A stretch of DNA of 43,180 bases. It comes from an uncultured Flavobacteriaceae bacterium. Lineage in GTDB: Bacteria; Bacteroidota; Bacteroidia; Flavobacteriales; Flavobacteriaceae. The position numbers and the translations under genes were made by a program. The notes beneath the pieces were generated by a model. That model ran no database searches and had not been told where the DNA came from. It worked only from the letters and a program-made list of their open reading frames with translations. Position 1 is the first letter of the stretch, and each line of letters opens with the position of its first letter. Positions 35,228-43,180 of this stretch are shown here, piece by piece. The stretch lies in assembly GCA_913020075.1 (NCBI GenBank), contig CAJWAE010000009.1, forward strand, positions 1 to 43,180, given 5' to 3'.

Positions 35228-37056
35228 TTAAATCCTACTACAATATTCCGCCCTCTTGTTGAATAACCTTCTATCTCAATATATTGGATGTTAAACAAGT
35301 TTGTTGCATGTAAAAAGAGCCTTAGAGGAATTTTTTTGAAATCATATTGAATACTAAAATTCAACAAGTCATATCCTTTTAAAAAAGTCTCGTTGTCCAA
35401 TGCAAATCTTTTTCCTATGTTTTGGAAACTCAAACTCGTTTGCCATTCTTCTAAGAAAAAATAATTTAATTCAGTTTGAGAAGATAGCTTTGGTAGATAA
35501 CGTAAATCACCATTTTCAGATTCAGTATATGTTAATTGATGATTCAATTTTAATTTAGAATCTAAAGATGCTGAGAACTGAAATTCAAAACCAGAATAAA
35601 CCGCTTTTTGATTTGCATTTTCATAACGGTAACTTGAAAGATCGTAAATCAAAGAAGGATTTTCTTCTCGTTGAAAATAAGTTCCAGCTAACTCCAGATT
35701 GTCAAAATTTAGAACAAATCCACTTTCGAAGGATTTATTTTCTTCAGGTTTCAAATCAATATTTCCAGAATACACATCATATAATTGATATAAACTTGGA
35801 GCAATAAACGCTGTACTTAATGATATTAATGCTTTTAAAGAACTTTTTTGTGATTTTATAATTTGATAAGATGGATTAATACTATAGGTAAAATGATTTC
35901 CATATGTGTTATGTGAATTGAATCTTGCTCCAGCATTTATTCTAAATTGATCAGACAATACGGTTACTACATTTACATAAAAATCACTTTGTGATGTCAT
36001 CTTCCCTCCACTATAATCAGCATAATTATTTTGATATAAAGCCCCTATAGTAGTATAAAAATGTTTCCAGAAAATATATTTATTATACAATTCTAATTGA
36101 GTATTTTTTGCTAATGTTTGAAATGGAAAATCACTAACAAAATCCCGATCGACTATTTGATGTCCTAAACGAAGAGAAATTTCACCATTCTCATAATTTA
36201 AATTTGGACTAATATGAAAGCGATTCATGTTAGTATTTAAAGAGTAATTAGCATCTTCTAAAGGAAAAGCATTATCATAATCAGATTGAATAGAAGAACG
36301 ATCAAATCCAGCTGTTAAATTAAATTTATCTGAAGAGCCATATCGTAAAGATGTACCAAAATTCAAAAGAGAAAAAGGGTCTATTTCTTTTCCAACAACT
36401 GCACTCATTCCGTTTGTATAATAATTTGAAATATAAGTTTTGATATTGAAATTTTCACTTCCGTGACTCAAATGAATATTGTTCTTAAACAAATTAATTG
36501 TCCGATCAGATGTTTGATCAGAGTCAGAACCCACAGTACTTTGTAATTGTAATTTAAATCCTTTGGAAACTTTTTTAGTGTGAATACTTATTACACCAGT
36601 CGAAGCTGAGCTTCCATATAGAGTACTGGAAGCACCTTTTAAAATTTCAATAGATTCAATTTGATCTAGATTCAGAAAATTTAAATTAAAATCATTATCT
36701 ATGCGCGAGGGATCTGAAACACGAATACCATCAATTAAAATCAAGACTTGTCTATTTCTTCCGCCACGAATTGAAATTGTCTTGTTTTGCCCTGCATAGG
36801 TCTGGCTTCCTAAAATCTCAATTCCTACATATCGTTTAAGTATTGCACTTAATCCCAATCCTTGAAAACCTGAGAGAGTTTCTGAATTTATTTTAATGAT
36901 TTGCTTTCCAGATTGTGATTTCTTAATTGGAAAACGAGAGTCAACAACCACAACTTCGTCTAGCTTTTTAGTTAAAGTAAGTTGATTAATACTGTCAACC
37001 ACAAAATTTTGTTGAGCAAAAAGCCCAAGGCTTAACAATGGAAATATCCATCGCAT
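35212..37056 (-). CDS. btuB: BtuB-like TonB-dependent outer-membrane receptor for cobalamin
   Basis: 614 residues from Met at 37056, which begins the signal peptide MRWIFPLLSLGLFAQQ; the frame is open six codons further. A TonB-box-like region (LDEVVVVDSRF) precedes the plug: LGLSAILKRYVGIEILG, TISIRGGRNRQVLILIDGI, IESIEILKGASSTLYGSSAS. A ~22-strand barrel follows, ending YSTRGRNIVVGFNYLIS. The plug signatures and size fit BtuB. The cobalamin riboswitch directly upstream supports vitamin B12 or a corrinoid as substrate and predicts repression when B12 is plentiful. No BtuFCD genes are in the window. Confidence 0.9.
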   Translation of the reverse strand: MRWIFPLLSLGLFAQQNFVVDSINQLTLTKKLDEVVVVDSRFPIKKSQSGKQIIKINSETLSGFQGLGLSAILKRYVGIEILGSQTYAGQNKTISIRGGRNRQVLILIDGIRVSDPSRIDNDFNLNFLNLDQIESIEILKGASSTLYGSSASTGVISIHTKKVSKGFKLQLQSTVGSDSDQTSDRTINLFKNNIHLSHGSENFNIKTYISNYYTNGMSAVVGKEIDPFSLLNFGTSLRYGSSDKFNLTAGFDRSSIQSDYDNAFPLEDANYSLNTNMNRFHISPNLNYENGEISLRLGHQIVDRDFVSDFPFQTLAKNTQLELYNKYIFWKHFYTTIGALYQNNYADYSGGKMTSQSDFYVNVVTVLSDQFRINAGARFNSHNTYGNHFTYSINPSYQIIKSQKSSLKALISLSTAFIAPSLYQLYDVYSGNIDLKPEENKSFESGFVLNFDNLELAGTYFQREENPSLIYDLSSYRYENANQKAVYSGFEFQFSASLDSKLKLNHQLTYTESENGDLRYLPKLSSQTELNYFFLEEWQTSLSFQNIGKRFALDNETFLKGYDLLNFSIQYDFKKIPLRLFLHATNLFNIQYIEIEGYSTRGRNIVVGFNYLIS

Positions 37057-37129
37057 TTTTATAAAAATACACATGTAATAATTTACTTAAATATTTTCCT
37101 GACTTTATTCCCGAAGTCGAAAACGATTA

Positions 37130-37302
37130 AAAAAATGAAGGTAGGTCTCCTGACTTACATCTTCAATCAACCTTCCCATCAAATTATATGACAGTGGTAT
37201 TAAGAAATGACCAAAAGTATCCTAATGGACAAAATTTACAGTTGCGGGTTCAGCTTTAGATATTTACTAAATTCCCTTTTAATCTTTGTTACAAGAACCT
37301 TC
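37130..37302 (-). ncRNA. Cobalamin riboswitch
   Basis: On the minus strand the sequence contains the hallmark conserved blocks in order: AAAAGGGAA, then the B12 box AGCTGAACCCGCAACTGTAA (37236-37255), CCACTG, GATGGGAAGG, and GTCAGGAGACCTACC near the 3' end. These are the core of the class I cobalamin aptamer. It ends about 75 bases before the TonB receptor start, so ligand binding should switch off receptor expression. The gap between the aptamer and ATG is where the expression platform must lie. Confidence 0.95.
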
Positions 37303-37323
37303 TTTGTAAAGATAAGTAGTATT

Positions 37324-37812
37324 TTATAAATGAAAAACAGGTTTTTTGATTTTTTCAAAAGAAAATTGAAGTACTGCAGTATAGAATAAATCACCTGCTA
37401 TTGAATTGATAAAAAATGGAATTGCAAGAATAAAACAACTTGACAAACCAGTCCAATTTAGTGGATAGTAAAAATACCACACACCTAAATTACTTAATAA
37501 AAAGAAAATTGACGAAGCAGATATTACTTTGATAAATGATAATGATTTAGATTGGATACCAATCAAAGAAATTATAACAAAAGAGAGATAAACAATAGGC
37601 ATTAGTGAATGAAATCCAAGATAAAAATCTGTTATAAGCATACAAAATATTGGGATAAATAAAGCAAATCGTTTATTTACAAAATTATAACCCGTAAATA
37701 ATGCAATACTTGTTATTGGAGCAAAATTTGGCGGATGGGGTAACAGACGAGTAATAAAAGCTAATATAACTAACCCCAAAAAAGCTTTCGTTTCTGTTTT
37801 ATTTAATTCCAT
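37324..37812 (-). CDS. DUF6580 family integral membrane protein
   Basis: A 162-residue protein with about five membrane helices: FLGLVILAFITRLLP, FALFIPIFCMLITDFYLGF, PIVYLSFVIISLIGI, SASSIFFLLSNLGVWYFYY and SCFILAIPFFINSIAGD. The segment RLLPHPPNFAPITSIALF is the recognisable family hallmark; the size and topology resemble small S-components of ECF transporters. Function is not known, but the genes often sit beside B12 uptake genes. Here it lies 5' of the riboswitch and 26 bases after carB, so it is probably read from upstream and not riboswitch-controlled. Confidence 0.75.
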   Translation of the reverse strand: MELNKTETKAFLGLVILAFITRLLPHPPNFAPITSIALFTGYNFVNKRFALFIPIFCMLITDFYLGFHSLMPIVYLSFVIISLIGIQSKSLSFIKVISASSIFFLLSNLGVWYFYYPLNWTGLSSCFILAIPFFINSIAGDLFYTAVLQFSFEKIKKPVFHL

Positions 37813-37838
37813 CTTGGTTATTTTTCTATAAAACTATA

Positions 37839-40688
37839 TTATTTGGTTAAATACATCTTTCTTCTTGCATACAAATCGTAAAAAGCATCTTCTTTTAAAC
37901 TATCAATAAAAAGTATACTTTCTCCGGTACTTTTCATTTCAGGACCTAGTTGTTTATTAACATTTGGAAATTTATCAAAAGAAAACACTGGTTGCTTAAT
38001 AGCATAACCTTCTAGCTTAGGATTAAAGTTAAAATCAGTAACTTTTCTCTCTCCTAACATGACTTTAGTTGCGAAGTTTACATAAGGTTCGTTATATGCT
38101 TTAGAAATAAAAGGGACAGTTCTTGAAGCTCTTGGATTTGCCTCGATAACATAAACTTTATCATCTTTTACAGCATATTGGATATTAATTAACCCAACCG
38201 TATTTAAAGCTAAGGCTATTTTATTAGTATGATCTTTAATTTGTTGTAAAATAAACTCCCCCAAATTAAATACAGGGAGAGTAGCGTTTGAATCTCCTGA
38301 ATGAATTCCACAAGGCTCAATATGTTCCATTATCCCAATGATATAGACATTCTCTCCGTCACATATAGCATCAGCTTCACATTCAATTGCTCCATCTAAA
38401 TAATTGTCTAATAACAACTTGTTATTTGGTATTTTTTGAAGTAAATCAACAACATGGGACTCCAAATCTTCTTTATTAATGACAATTTTCATTCCCTGTC
38501 CCCCTAATACATATGAAGGCCGAACTAATATCGGAAAATCTAATTCATCTGCTAATTCTAAAGCTTCATCTGCAGTTTGCGCAACTCCAAAATCCGGATA
38601 AGGAATATTATTTTCCTTTAAAAGATTTGAAAAACTTCCACGATCTTCTGCTAAGTCTAAAGAATCAAAACTAGTCCCTATGATCTTAATTCCGTAACGA
38701 TCAAGTTTTTCCGCTAATTTAAGAGCAGTTTGTCCTCCAAACTGAACTATAACTCCCTCTGGTTTTTCATGACGTATGATGTCATAAATATGTTCCCAAA
38801 AAACAGGCTCAAAATAAAGCTTATCTGCTGTATCAAAATCGGTTGACACTGTTTCTGGATTACAATTAATCATTATAGTTTCATAACCACATTCGCTTGC
38901 AGCTAGAACCCCATGAACGCAACAGTAATCAAATTCTATTCCTTGTCCAATTCGATTTGGGCCAGAACCTAGAACTACAATTTTCTTGCGGACTGAAACT
39001 TCACTTTCATTCTCACAAAAAGGCTCACCATCTTTAAGTTTGATTTGGGCTTCAAAAGTAGAATAGTAATAAGGTGTTTTTGCCTCGAATTCAGCTGCAC
39101 AGGTATCTACCAGTTTATATACTCTTTGTATGCCAAGTTCATTTCTTTTATTGTAAACATGACTCTCCATGCAATTTAACATATGAGCAACCTGACGATC
39201 TGCAAATCCTTTTTGTTTAGCCTCTAATAGCAAGGGCTGTTTAATGGTATCAATATTAAATTTTGAAATTTCACGTTCTAATTGATATAATTCTTCATAT
39301 TGCCTTAAAAACCACATATCAATTTTTGTTATCTCATGTATTCTATTCAGAGGAATTCCAATTTGGATTGCATCATAAATAACAAACACACGATCCCAAC
39401 TAGCATAGGTCAATTTTTCAATGATTTGATCATAATCCTTTAATCCTTTACCATCTGCTCCTAAACCATTCCTTTTTACTTCAAGAGACTGAGTAGCTTT
39501 ATGGAGAGCTTCCTGGAATGAACGCCCAATAGCCATGACTTCCCCCACAGACTTCATTTGAAGTCCAAGGGTACGATCAGATCCTTCAAATTTATCAAAA
39601 TTCCATCGAGGTATTTTAACAATAACATAATCTAATGAAGGCTCAAAAAGCGCAGAAGTTGATTTAGTTATTTGATTTTCTAGTTCATCTAATGTATAAC
39701 CAATCGCTAATTTAGTAGCTATTTTAGCTATAGGGTATCCAGTCGCTTTACTAGCTAATGCAGAAGATCGAGAAACTCTTGGATTAATTTCAATTGCAAT
39801 AATATCTTCGTTGTCGTCTGGACTTACAGCAAATTGAACATTGCAACCTCCTGAAAAATCTCCAATACTTCGCATCATATGGATCGCCATGTCTCTCATA
39901 CGCTGAAACGTTTTATCAGAAAGTGTCATCGCTGGAGCTACTGTTATAGAATCTCCAGTGTGAATTCCCATAGGATCCATGTTTTCTATAGTGCAAATAA
40001 TAACTACATTATCATTACGGTCACGTAATAATTCCAATTCATATTCTTTCCAACCAATAAGAGCTTTGTCAATCATAACCTCATGAATTGGTGATATCTC
40101 CAGACCTCGAGTCAACAATTCATCAAAGTCTTCTGGCTTGTAAACCATTGAAGCACCAGCTCCACCTAAAGTATAAGAAGCTCTTATTACCAATGGAAAA
40201 CCAAATTTCTGGGCTATCTCTTTTCCCTTAAGATAAGAAGATGCAGTAGCCTGAGGTGCCATACCTATTCCTATTTTTAACATTAATTCCCTAAACTGTT
40301 CTCTATCTTCTGTTATTTGAATTGCATCAATATCTACTCCAATCATTTTAACATTAAAATCGTCCCAAATTCCTTTTTCAGCAGCTTCAATACATAAATT
40401 AAGAGCAGTTTGACCTCCCATAGTAGGTAAAACAGCATCAATATGATGTTTTTTTAAAATTTCAATTATTGATTTCGTGTTTAAAGGCTTTAGATAGACA
40501 TGATCAGCCATAGTAGGATCTGTCATGATAGTTGCTGGATTAGAATTTATTAATATTGTTTCAATTCCATCTTCTCTTAAAGAACGAAGGGATTGAGTTC
40601 CCGAATAATCAAATTCACAGGCTTGTCCAATGATAATTGGACCCGAACCAATTACTAAAACACTTTTAAAGGAGTTTACTTTCGGCAT
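37839..40688 (-). CDS. carB: Carbamoyl-phosphate synthase large subunit
   Basis: A 949-residue enzyme forming carbamoyl phosphate for pyrimidine and arginine synthesis with CarA, which is not in the window. It shows the internal duplication of two ATP-grasp halves: VLVIGSGPIIIGQACEFDY with DYSGTQSL in the first, VVLGSGPNRIGQGIEFDY in the second, and paired AIEINPRVSRSSALASKATG and VIEANPRASRTVPFISKAYN. It stops soon after LGPEMKSTGESILF, so the C-terminal MGS-like allosteric domain (about 120 residues in the 1073-residue E. coli enzyme) is absent. That is normal for Flavobacteriia as far as I know. It follows rpmH across a terminator. Confidence 0.97.
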   Translation of the reverse strand: MPKVNSFKSVLVIGSGPIIIGQACEFDYSGTQSLRSLREDGIETILINSNPATIMTDPTMADHVYLKPLNTKSIIEILKKHHIDAVLPTMGGQTALNLCIEAAEKGIWDDFNVKMIGVDIDAIQITEDREQFRELMLKIGIGMAPQATASSYLKGKEIAQKFGFPLVIRASYTLGGAGASMVYKPEDFDELLTRGLEISPIHEVMIDKALIGWKEYELELLRDRNDNVVIICTIENMDPMGIHTGDSITVAPAMTLSDKTFQRMRDMAIHMMRSIGDFSGGCNVQFAVSPDDNEDIIAIEINPRVSRSSALASKATGYPIAKIATKLAIGYTLDELENQITKSTSALFEPSLDYVIVKIPRWNFDKFEGSDRTLGLQMKSVGEVMAIGRSFQEALHKATQSLEVKRNGLGADGKGLKDYDQIIEKLTYASWDRVFVIYDAIQIGIPLNRIHEITKIDMWFLRQYEELYQLEREISKFNIDTIKQPLLLEAKQKGFADRQVAHMLNCMESHVYNKRNELGIQRVYKLVDTCAAEFEAKTPYYYSTFEAQIKLKDGEPFCENESEVSVRKKIVVLGSGPNRIGQGIEFDYCCVHGVLAASECGYETIMINCNPETVSTDFDTADKLYFEPVFWEHIYDIIRHEKPEGVIVQFGGQTALKLAEKLDRYGIKIIGTSFDSLDLAEDRGSFSNLLKENNIPYPDFGVAQTADEALELADELDFPILVRPSYVLGGQGMKIVINKEDLESHVVDLLQKIPNNKLLLDNYLDGAIECEADAICDGENVYIIGIMEHIEPCGIHSGDSNATLPVFNLGEFILQQIKDHTNKIALALNTVGLINIQYAVKDDKVYVIEANPRASRTVPFISKAYNEPYVNFATKVMLGERKVTDFNFNPKLEGYAIKQPVFSFDKFPNVNKQLGPEMKSTGESILFIDSLKEDAFYDLYARRKMYLTK

Positions 40689-40714
40689 GATGCATTAAAA
40701 TGATTTGTTAATAT

Positions 40715-40750
40715 AAAAAAAAAAGGTGCTACTTTGGAAAAAGTAACACC
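40715..40750 (-). terminator. Rho-independent terminator of rpmH
   Basis: On the minus strand an 11-base stem, GGTGTTACTTT and AAAGTAGCACC with one G-T pair and a TTCC loop (40725-40750), is followed by ten T (40715-40724). It stands between rpmH and carB and should limit read-through into carB. Confidence 0.9.
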
Positions 40751-40773
40751 TCAAATATTGGTTTTTTTTAACA

Positions 40774-40932
40774 TTATTTCTTGTGGCGTGGTTCAGATGA
40801 TACAGAAACTTTTTTTCTGCCTTTAGCTCTTCTGGCTGCTAAAACTTTTCGTCCATTCGCTGATGCCATTCGCTCGCGGAAACCATGTTTATTTCTTCTT
40901 TTTCTTCTTGAGGGTTGAAATGTTCTTTTCAT
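40774..40932 (-). CDS. rpmH: 50S ribosomal protein L34
   Basis: A 52-residue protein beginning [20 protein letters not shown], followed by [20 protein letters not shown], which is the L34 signature. The frame is open to 41016, but the family always starts MKRT(F/Y)QPS, and the promoter -7 box lies inside that extension, so the start is 40932. Unlike many bacteria, rnpA does not follow; the gene is alone between its own promoter and terminator. Confidence 0.98.
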   Translation of the reverse strand: MKRTFQPSRRKRRNKHGFRERMASANGRKVLAARRAKGRKKVSVSSEPRHKK

Positions 40933-40973
40933 AATAATATTTGACTGGAAATCTGTTCCTAACAAAGTGGAGG

Positions 40974-41004
40974 CAAATATACAATAACTTTTTTGTCTTC
41001 CAAA
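40974..41004 (-). promoter_or_regulatory. Promoter of rpmH
   Basis: On the minus strand TTTG (41001-41004), exactly 19 bases, then TATATTTG (40974-40981), a perfect match to the Bacteroidota consensus TTTG-N19-TAnnTTTG. The rpmH ATG is 41 bases downstream of the -7 box. Confidence 0.85.
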
Positions 41005-41037
41005 CCAGAAAAACAAGATTTCACTAATGATTTTATT

Positions 41038-41045
41038 TACCTTTG
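41038..41045 (+). promoter_or_regulatory. -7 box of the TPR-protein gene
   Basis: TACCTTTG matches TAnnTTTG. It lies within a short upstream in-frame extension (ATG at 41027) and eight bases before ATG at 41054, so the latter must be the true start, with nearly no leader. No clear -33 TTTG is visible. Confidence 0.5.
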
Positions 41046-41053
41046 AAAAAAAA

Positions 41054-41569
41054 ATGTTTCCTAAATTTATAAAAATAATACTCTCAGTACTAACATTAAG
41101 TTATGGTATTTATCAAATTATTGATGATTATATTGGTAATGGAATTATGCTCATTCTACTGTCTGGAATTTTTGTGTTAATATATTTTAAAAATGAAATT
41201 ATATTCCTCTCTTTCTTGAGATTAAGAAAGCAAGATTTTGAAGGCACTCAAAAATGGCTATCCAGGATTCCTAATATTGAAAGTAACTTAGTTGTCAAAC
41301 AACAAGGCTATTATAATTACTTGATGGGGATCATTCATTCCCAAAAGAACCTAACCCAAGCTGAAAAATATTTTAAAAAAGCTATAAAACTTGGGCTGTC
41401 AATGGATCATGATTTAGCAATGACAAAAATGAGTTTAGCTGGTATTTATTTGCAAAAAAGAAGAAAAAGAGAGGCGCAATTACTTCTTACTGAAGCTAAA
41501 AAATTAGATAAACACGGAATGCTTTCAGCACAAATGAAAATGATGCAACAGCAAATGAAAAAAATTTAA
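41054..41569 (+). CDS. Membrane-anchored tetratricopeptide-repeat protein
   Basis: 171 residues from 41054. Two membrane helices are at the N-terminus ([35 protein letters not shown]), followed by a soluble TPR-like part: [29 protein letters not shown] and [30 protein letters not shown], which make about two repeats. TPRs mediate protein contacts; the partner is unknown. Start choice rests on the -7 box at 41038-41045. The protein faces the cytoplasm if positively charged loops are inside. It ends 4 bases into the convergent transglycosylase gene. Confidence 0.78.
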   Translation: MFPKFIKIILSVLTLSYGIYQIIDDYIGNGIMLILLSGIFVLIYFKNEIIFLSFLRLRKQDFEGTQKWLSRIPNIESNLVVKQQGYYNYLMGIIHSQKNLTQAEKYFKKAIKLGLSMDHDLAMTKMSLAGIYLQKRRKREAQLLLTEAKKLDKHGMLSAQMKMMQQQMKKI

Positions 41570-42480
41570 TAGTAACCAGGCTCTGGAACATCAATCTCAT
41601 AATATTTTCTCGACCTGTTATTAAGGTGATTTTCAATGAGCCATTTATTATGTATTTTCAATATTTTATAATTTATTTTTTGTTCTTGTGCGAATGCAGC
41701 CAGATTTTTTATTTCTCTATCTAAACCAATTTTTCTGATAGGAATTGAACGGTAGAGGTCTTCTTTCTCAAAAGCGTAACCATATCGTTCATGATTTGAC
41801 ATAATTTCCTTAATAGCGAGAATACGAAATACATACCTACTAGTTTCTAAATTTAATAGTAAATCATAATAATTGTCGACTCTTTGTTTTTTTAGTAAAC
41901 GGTCTATTCCATTCATCCCCCTGTTGTAAGAAGCTGCAGCAAGAGTCCAATTTCCAAAACGTTCTTTTGCTTTTTTTAAATATGCACAAGCTACACGAGT
42001 CGCCTTTTCAAGATGATACCTTTCATCTACATTACTATTGACCTCTAAGTTATATTCTTTTGCTGTTGCTGGCATCAATTGCCAAAAACCTTTAGCCCCT
42101 TTTGGCGATCGAACATTCTGAAGTCCACTTTCAATTACAGCTAGGTATTTAAAATCATCTGGAATTTCTTCTTCTTTTAATATTTTTTCAATTAAAGGAA
42201 AATATTTATTCGCCCTTTTTAAAATTAATAACATATTAGATTGCCAGTAAGTGTTTACAAGTAATTCTTTATCCAAACGCTCTCTAAAATCAGGATCCTC
42301 TATTGGTGTTGTTTCCCCTGAAAAACTCAAAGAATCTGGAAGTTGTAAGGCATATACTTTATAGGCCTGAATATTGTCCCGAATATTAAAAGCTGTGAAT
42401 AACGTTTTATTTGATTGAGCGAAGCTTAGCAAAAAAACTGACCCTATTAGTCCAAAAAAAAGGACATCTCTTTTTTTCAT
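41566..42480 (-). CDS. Lytic murein transglycosylase, MltD/Slt-like
   Basis: A 304-residue protein with an N-terminal signal or anchor (VLFFGLIGSVFLLSFAQS). The SLT domain holds the catalytic Glu117 in FKYLAVIESGLQNVRS, then PKGAKGFWQLMPATAKEYNL, RVACAYLKKAKERFGNWTLA, ASYNRGM. It cleaves peptidoglycan glycan strands to 1,6-anhydro ends in the periplasm. LysM repeats, usual in MltD, are absent, so it is a short form. It follows the alpha/beta-hydrolase gene by 32 bases on the same strand and may share its transcript. Confidence 0.93.
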   Translation of the reverse strand: MKKRDVLFFGLIGSVFLLSFAQSNKTLFTAFNIRDNIQAYKVYALQLPDSLSFSGETTPIEDPDFRERLDKELLVNTYWQSNMLLILKRANKYFPLIEKILKEEEIPDDFKYLAVIESGLQNVRSPKGAKGFWQLMPATAKEYNLEVNSNVDERYHLEKATRVACAYLKKAKERFGNWTLAAASYNRGMNGIDRLLKKQRVDNYYDLLLNLETSRYVFRILAIKEIMSNHERYGYAFEKEDLYRSIPIRKIGLDREIKNLAAFAQEQKINYKILKIHNKWLIENHLNNRSRKYYEIDVPEPGYY

Positions 42481-42512
42481 GCAAAAATTTATTTTGAAAT
42501 TTGTAATCTAAA

Positions 42513-43172
42513 TTAAACATTTTTTAGAAGGATATCAGGTAGATTTTTATTAAACCAATTAGCTTGAGTTATTATAATAGCATGACCTCCCTTTATTTTA
42601 ATAAAAGGTTCACAAATATTTTTAACAGTGAAAACGGTATCCTTGTCACCGTGAATATGAATTACACTTTCTTTCAGTTCGGACTGATCCCAATTAACTA
42701 AGGCATCTATTGCCCAGTCTAAATATTCAGAATTTCTTTCAGATAGATATTTTTGATATAGCTCCAACCGTTTTTGAATCCCTTTTCCAAAAGTGAATAA
42801 AACTAAGGCATCAATATTATTAATCCATTGGGTTGGAAGTAATTTATGAGCATTAGTTTTTTGAGCCATTCTCATTGACAGAGGAAGTTCTAAATTAGTT
42901 TTGATACTTGAAATAATAACAACCTGACTAACTTTTATATGCTTGGCCATTTCTTGAACCAAAACTCCTCCAAAAGAAACCCCTAAAAGAATTGGGTTAT
43001 CAAATTCAACTCGCTCACACATTCTTCCTGCATATTGACTAAGACTTTCTTTTCGATTTGGAAAGAACCAACTTAAAAAATGCAACTTGAAAGGTTTCTT
43101 AATATCAATGAACTCGAAAATTTTTGGACTTGCAGCCATTCCTGGCATGCAATAAACATGAATAAGCTTCAT
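42513..43172 (-). CDS. Alpha/beta-hydrolase fold protein
   Basis: A 219-residue cytoplasmic protein with no signal. It has the hydrolase layout: HVYCMPGMAASPKIFEFID near the N-terminus, nucleophile Ser66 in PILLGVSFGGVLVQEMA, the acid in VIHIHGDKDTVFTVKN, and the base His in KIKGGHAIII. These give a complete Ser-Asp-His triad. The substrate is unknown; the compact size and lack of a lid suggest a small ester or thioester. The start at 43172 lies eight bases from the window end, so any upstream gene is out of view. Confidence 0.85.
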   Translation of the reverse strand: MKLIHVYCMPGMAASPKIFEFIDIKKPFKLHFLSWFFPNRKESLSQYAGRMCERVEFDNPILLGVSFGGVLVQEMAKHIKVSQVVIISSIKTNLELPLSMRMAQKTNAHKLLPTQWINNIDALVLFTFGKGIQKRLELYQKYLSERNSEYLDWAIDALVNWDQSELKESVIHIHGDKDTVFTVKNICEPFIKIKGGHAIIITQANWFNKNLPDILLKNV

Positions 43173-43180
43173 TATGAATG

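Noticed and set aside
40933-41016. Upstream extension of rpmH
   Set aside because: L34 always begins MKRT(F/Y)QPS, and the promoter -7 box lies inside the extension.
1-43180. CRISPR array, tRNA genes, insertion sequences, prophage or toxin-antitoxin pairs
   Set aside because: I looked for regular repeats, tRNA-like T-loops, transposase motifs and small paired genes and found none that convinced.

Overview
The window is AT-rich, densely packed bacterial chromosome that reads as Bacteroidota, class Flavobacteriia, probably a streamlined marine or aquatic member. Supporting signs are promoters of the TTTG-N19-TAnnTTTG type, start codons without a Shine-Dalgarno sequence, a CarB lacking the C-terminal regulatory domain, Bacteroidota-restricted families (DUF4252, DUF6495, DUF6580, CPXCG zinc ribbon, CarboxypepD_reg-like) and many secreted hydrolases. 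I see no tRNA, rRNA, CRISPR array, insertion sequence or prophage.

Region 1 (1-16 kb) is accessory and catabolic: the tail of an outer-membrane barrel protein, a RetSat/CrtISO-type carotenoid oxidoreductase next to a cryptochrome/photolyase, a GH3 beta-glucosidase divergent from an esterase, two small genes, and four exported peptidases (M24 aminopeptidase P, M1, and two S9) that suggest growth on extracellular peptides.

Region 2 (16-21.8 kb) holds an unlisted 37-residue protein with 11 cysteines that looks like a metallothionein, a lone GreA/B-like domain, a secreted hypothetical protein, a Tat-exported Gfo/Idh/MocA oxidoreductase, a DEAD-box RNA helicase, and the decayed C-terminal part of a sterol-desaturase-family gene.

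Region 3 (21.8-31.9 kb) is housekeeping: hisS, DUF6495, the rpsF-rpsR-rplI operon with a clear promoter and terminator, priA-yihY, rlmH-rdgB, a CarboxypepD_reg-like protein and purB.

Region 4 (31.9-35.2 kb) is a collapsing cassette. An ECF sigma factor and a second DUF4252 paralogue are both pseudogenes, and one intact DUF4252 gene is stranded between them. A divergent S41 lipoprotein protease is intact.

Region 5 (35.2-43.2 kb) has a cobalamin riboswitch controlling a BtuB-like TonB receptor, a DUF6580 membrane protein upstream of the riboswitch, carB, rpmH with a canonical promoter and terminator, a TPR membrane protein, a lytic transglycosylase and an alpha/beta hydrolase.

The most novel items are the 37-aa metallothionein-like gene and the partly pseudogenised sigma/DUF4252 cassette. 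I found no convincing new multigene system.
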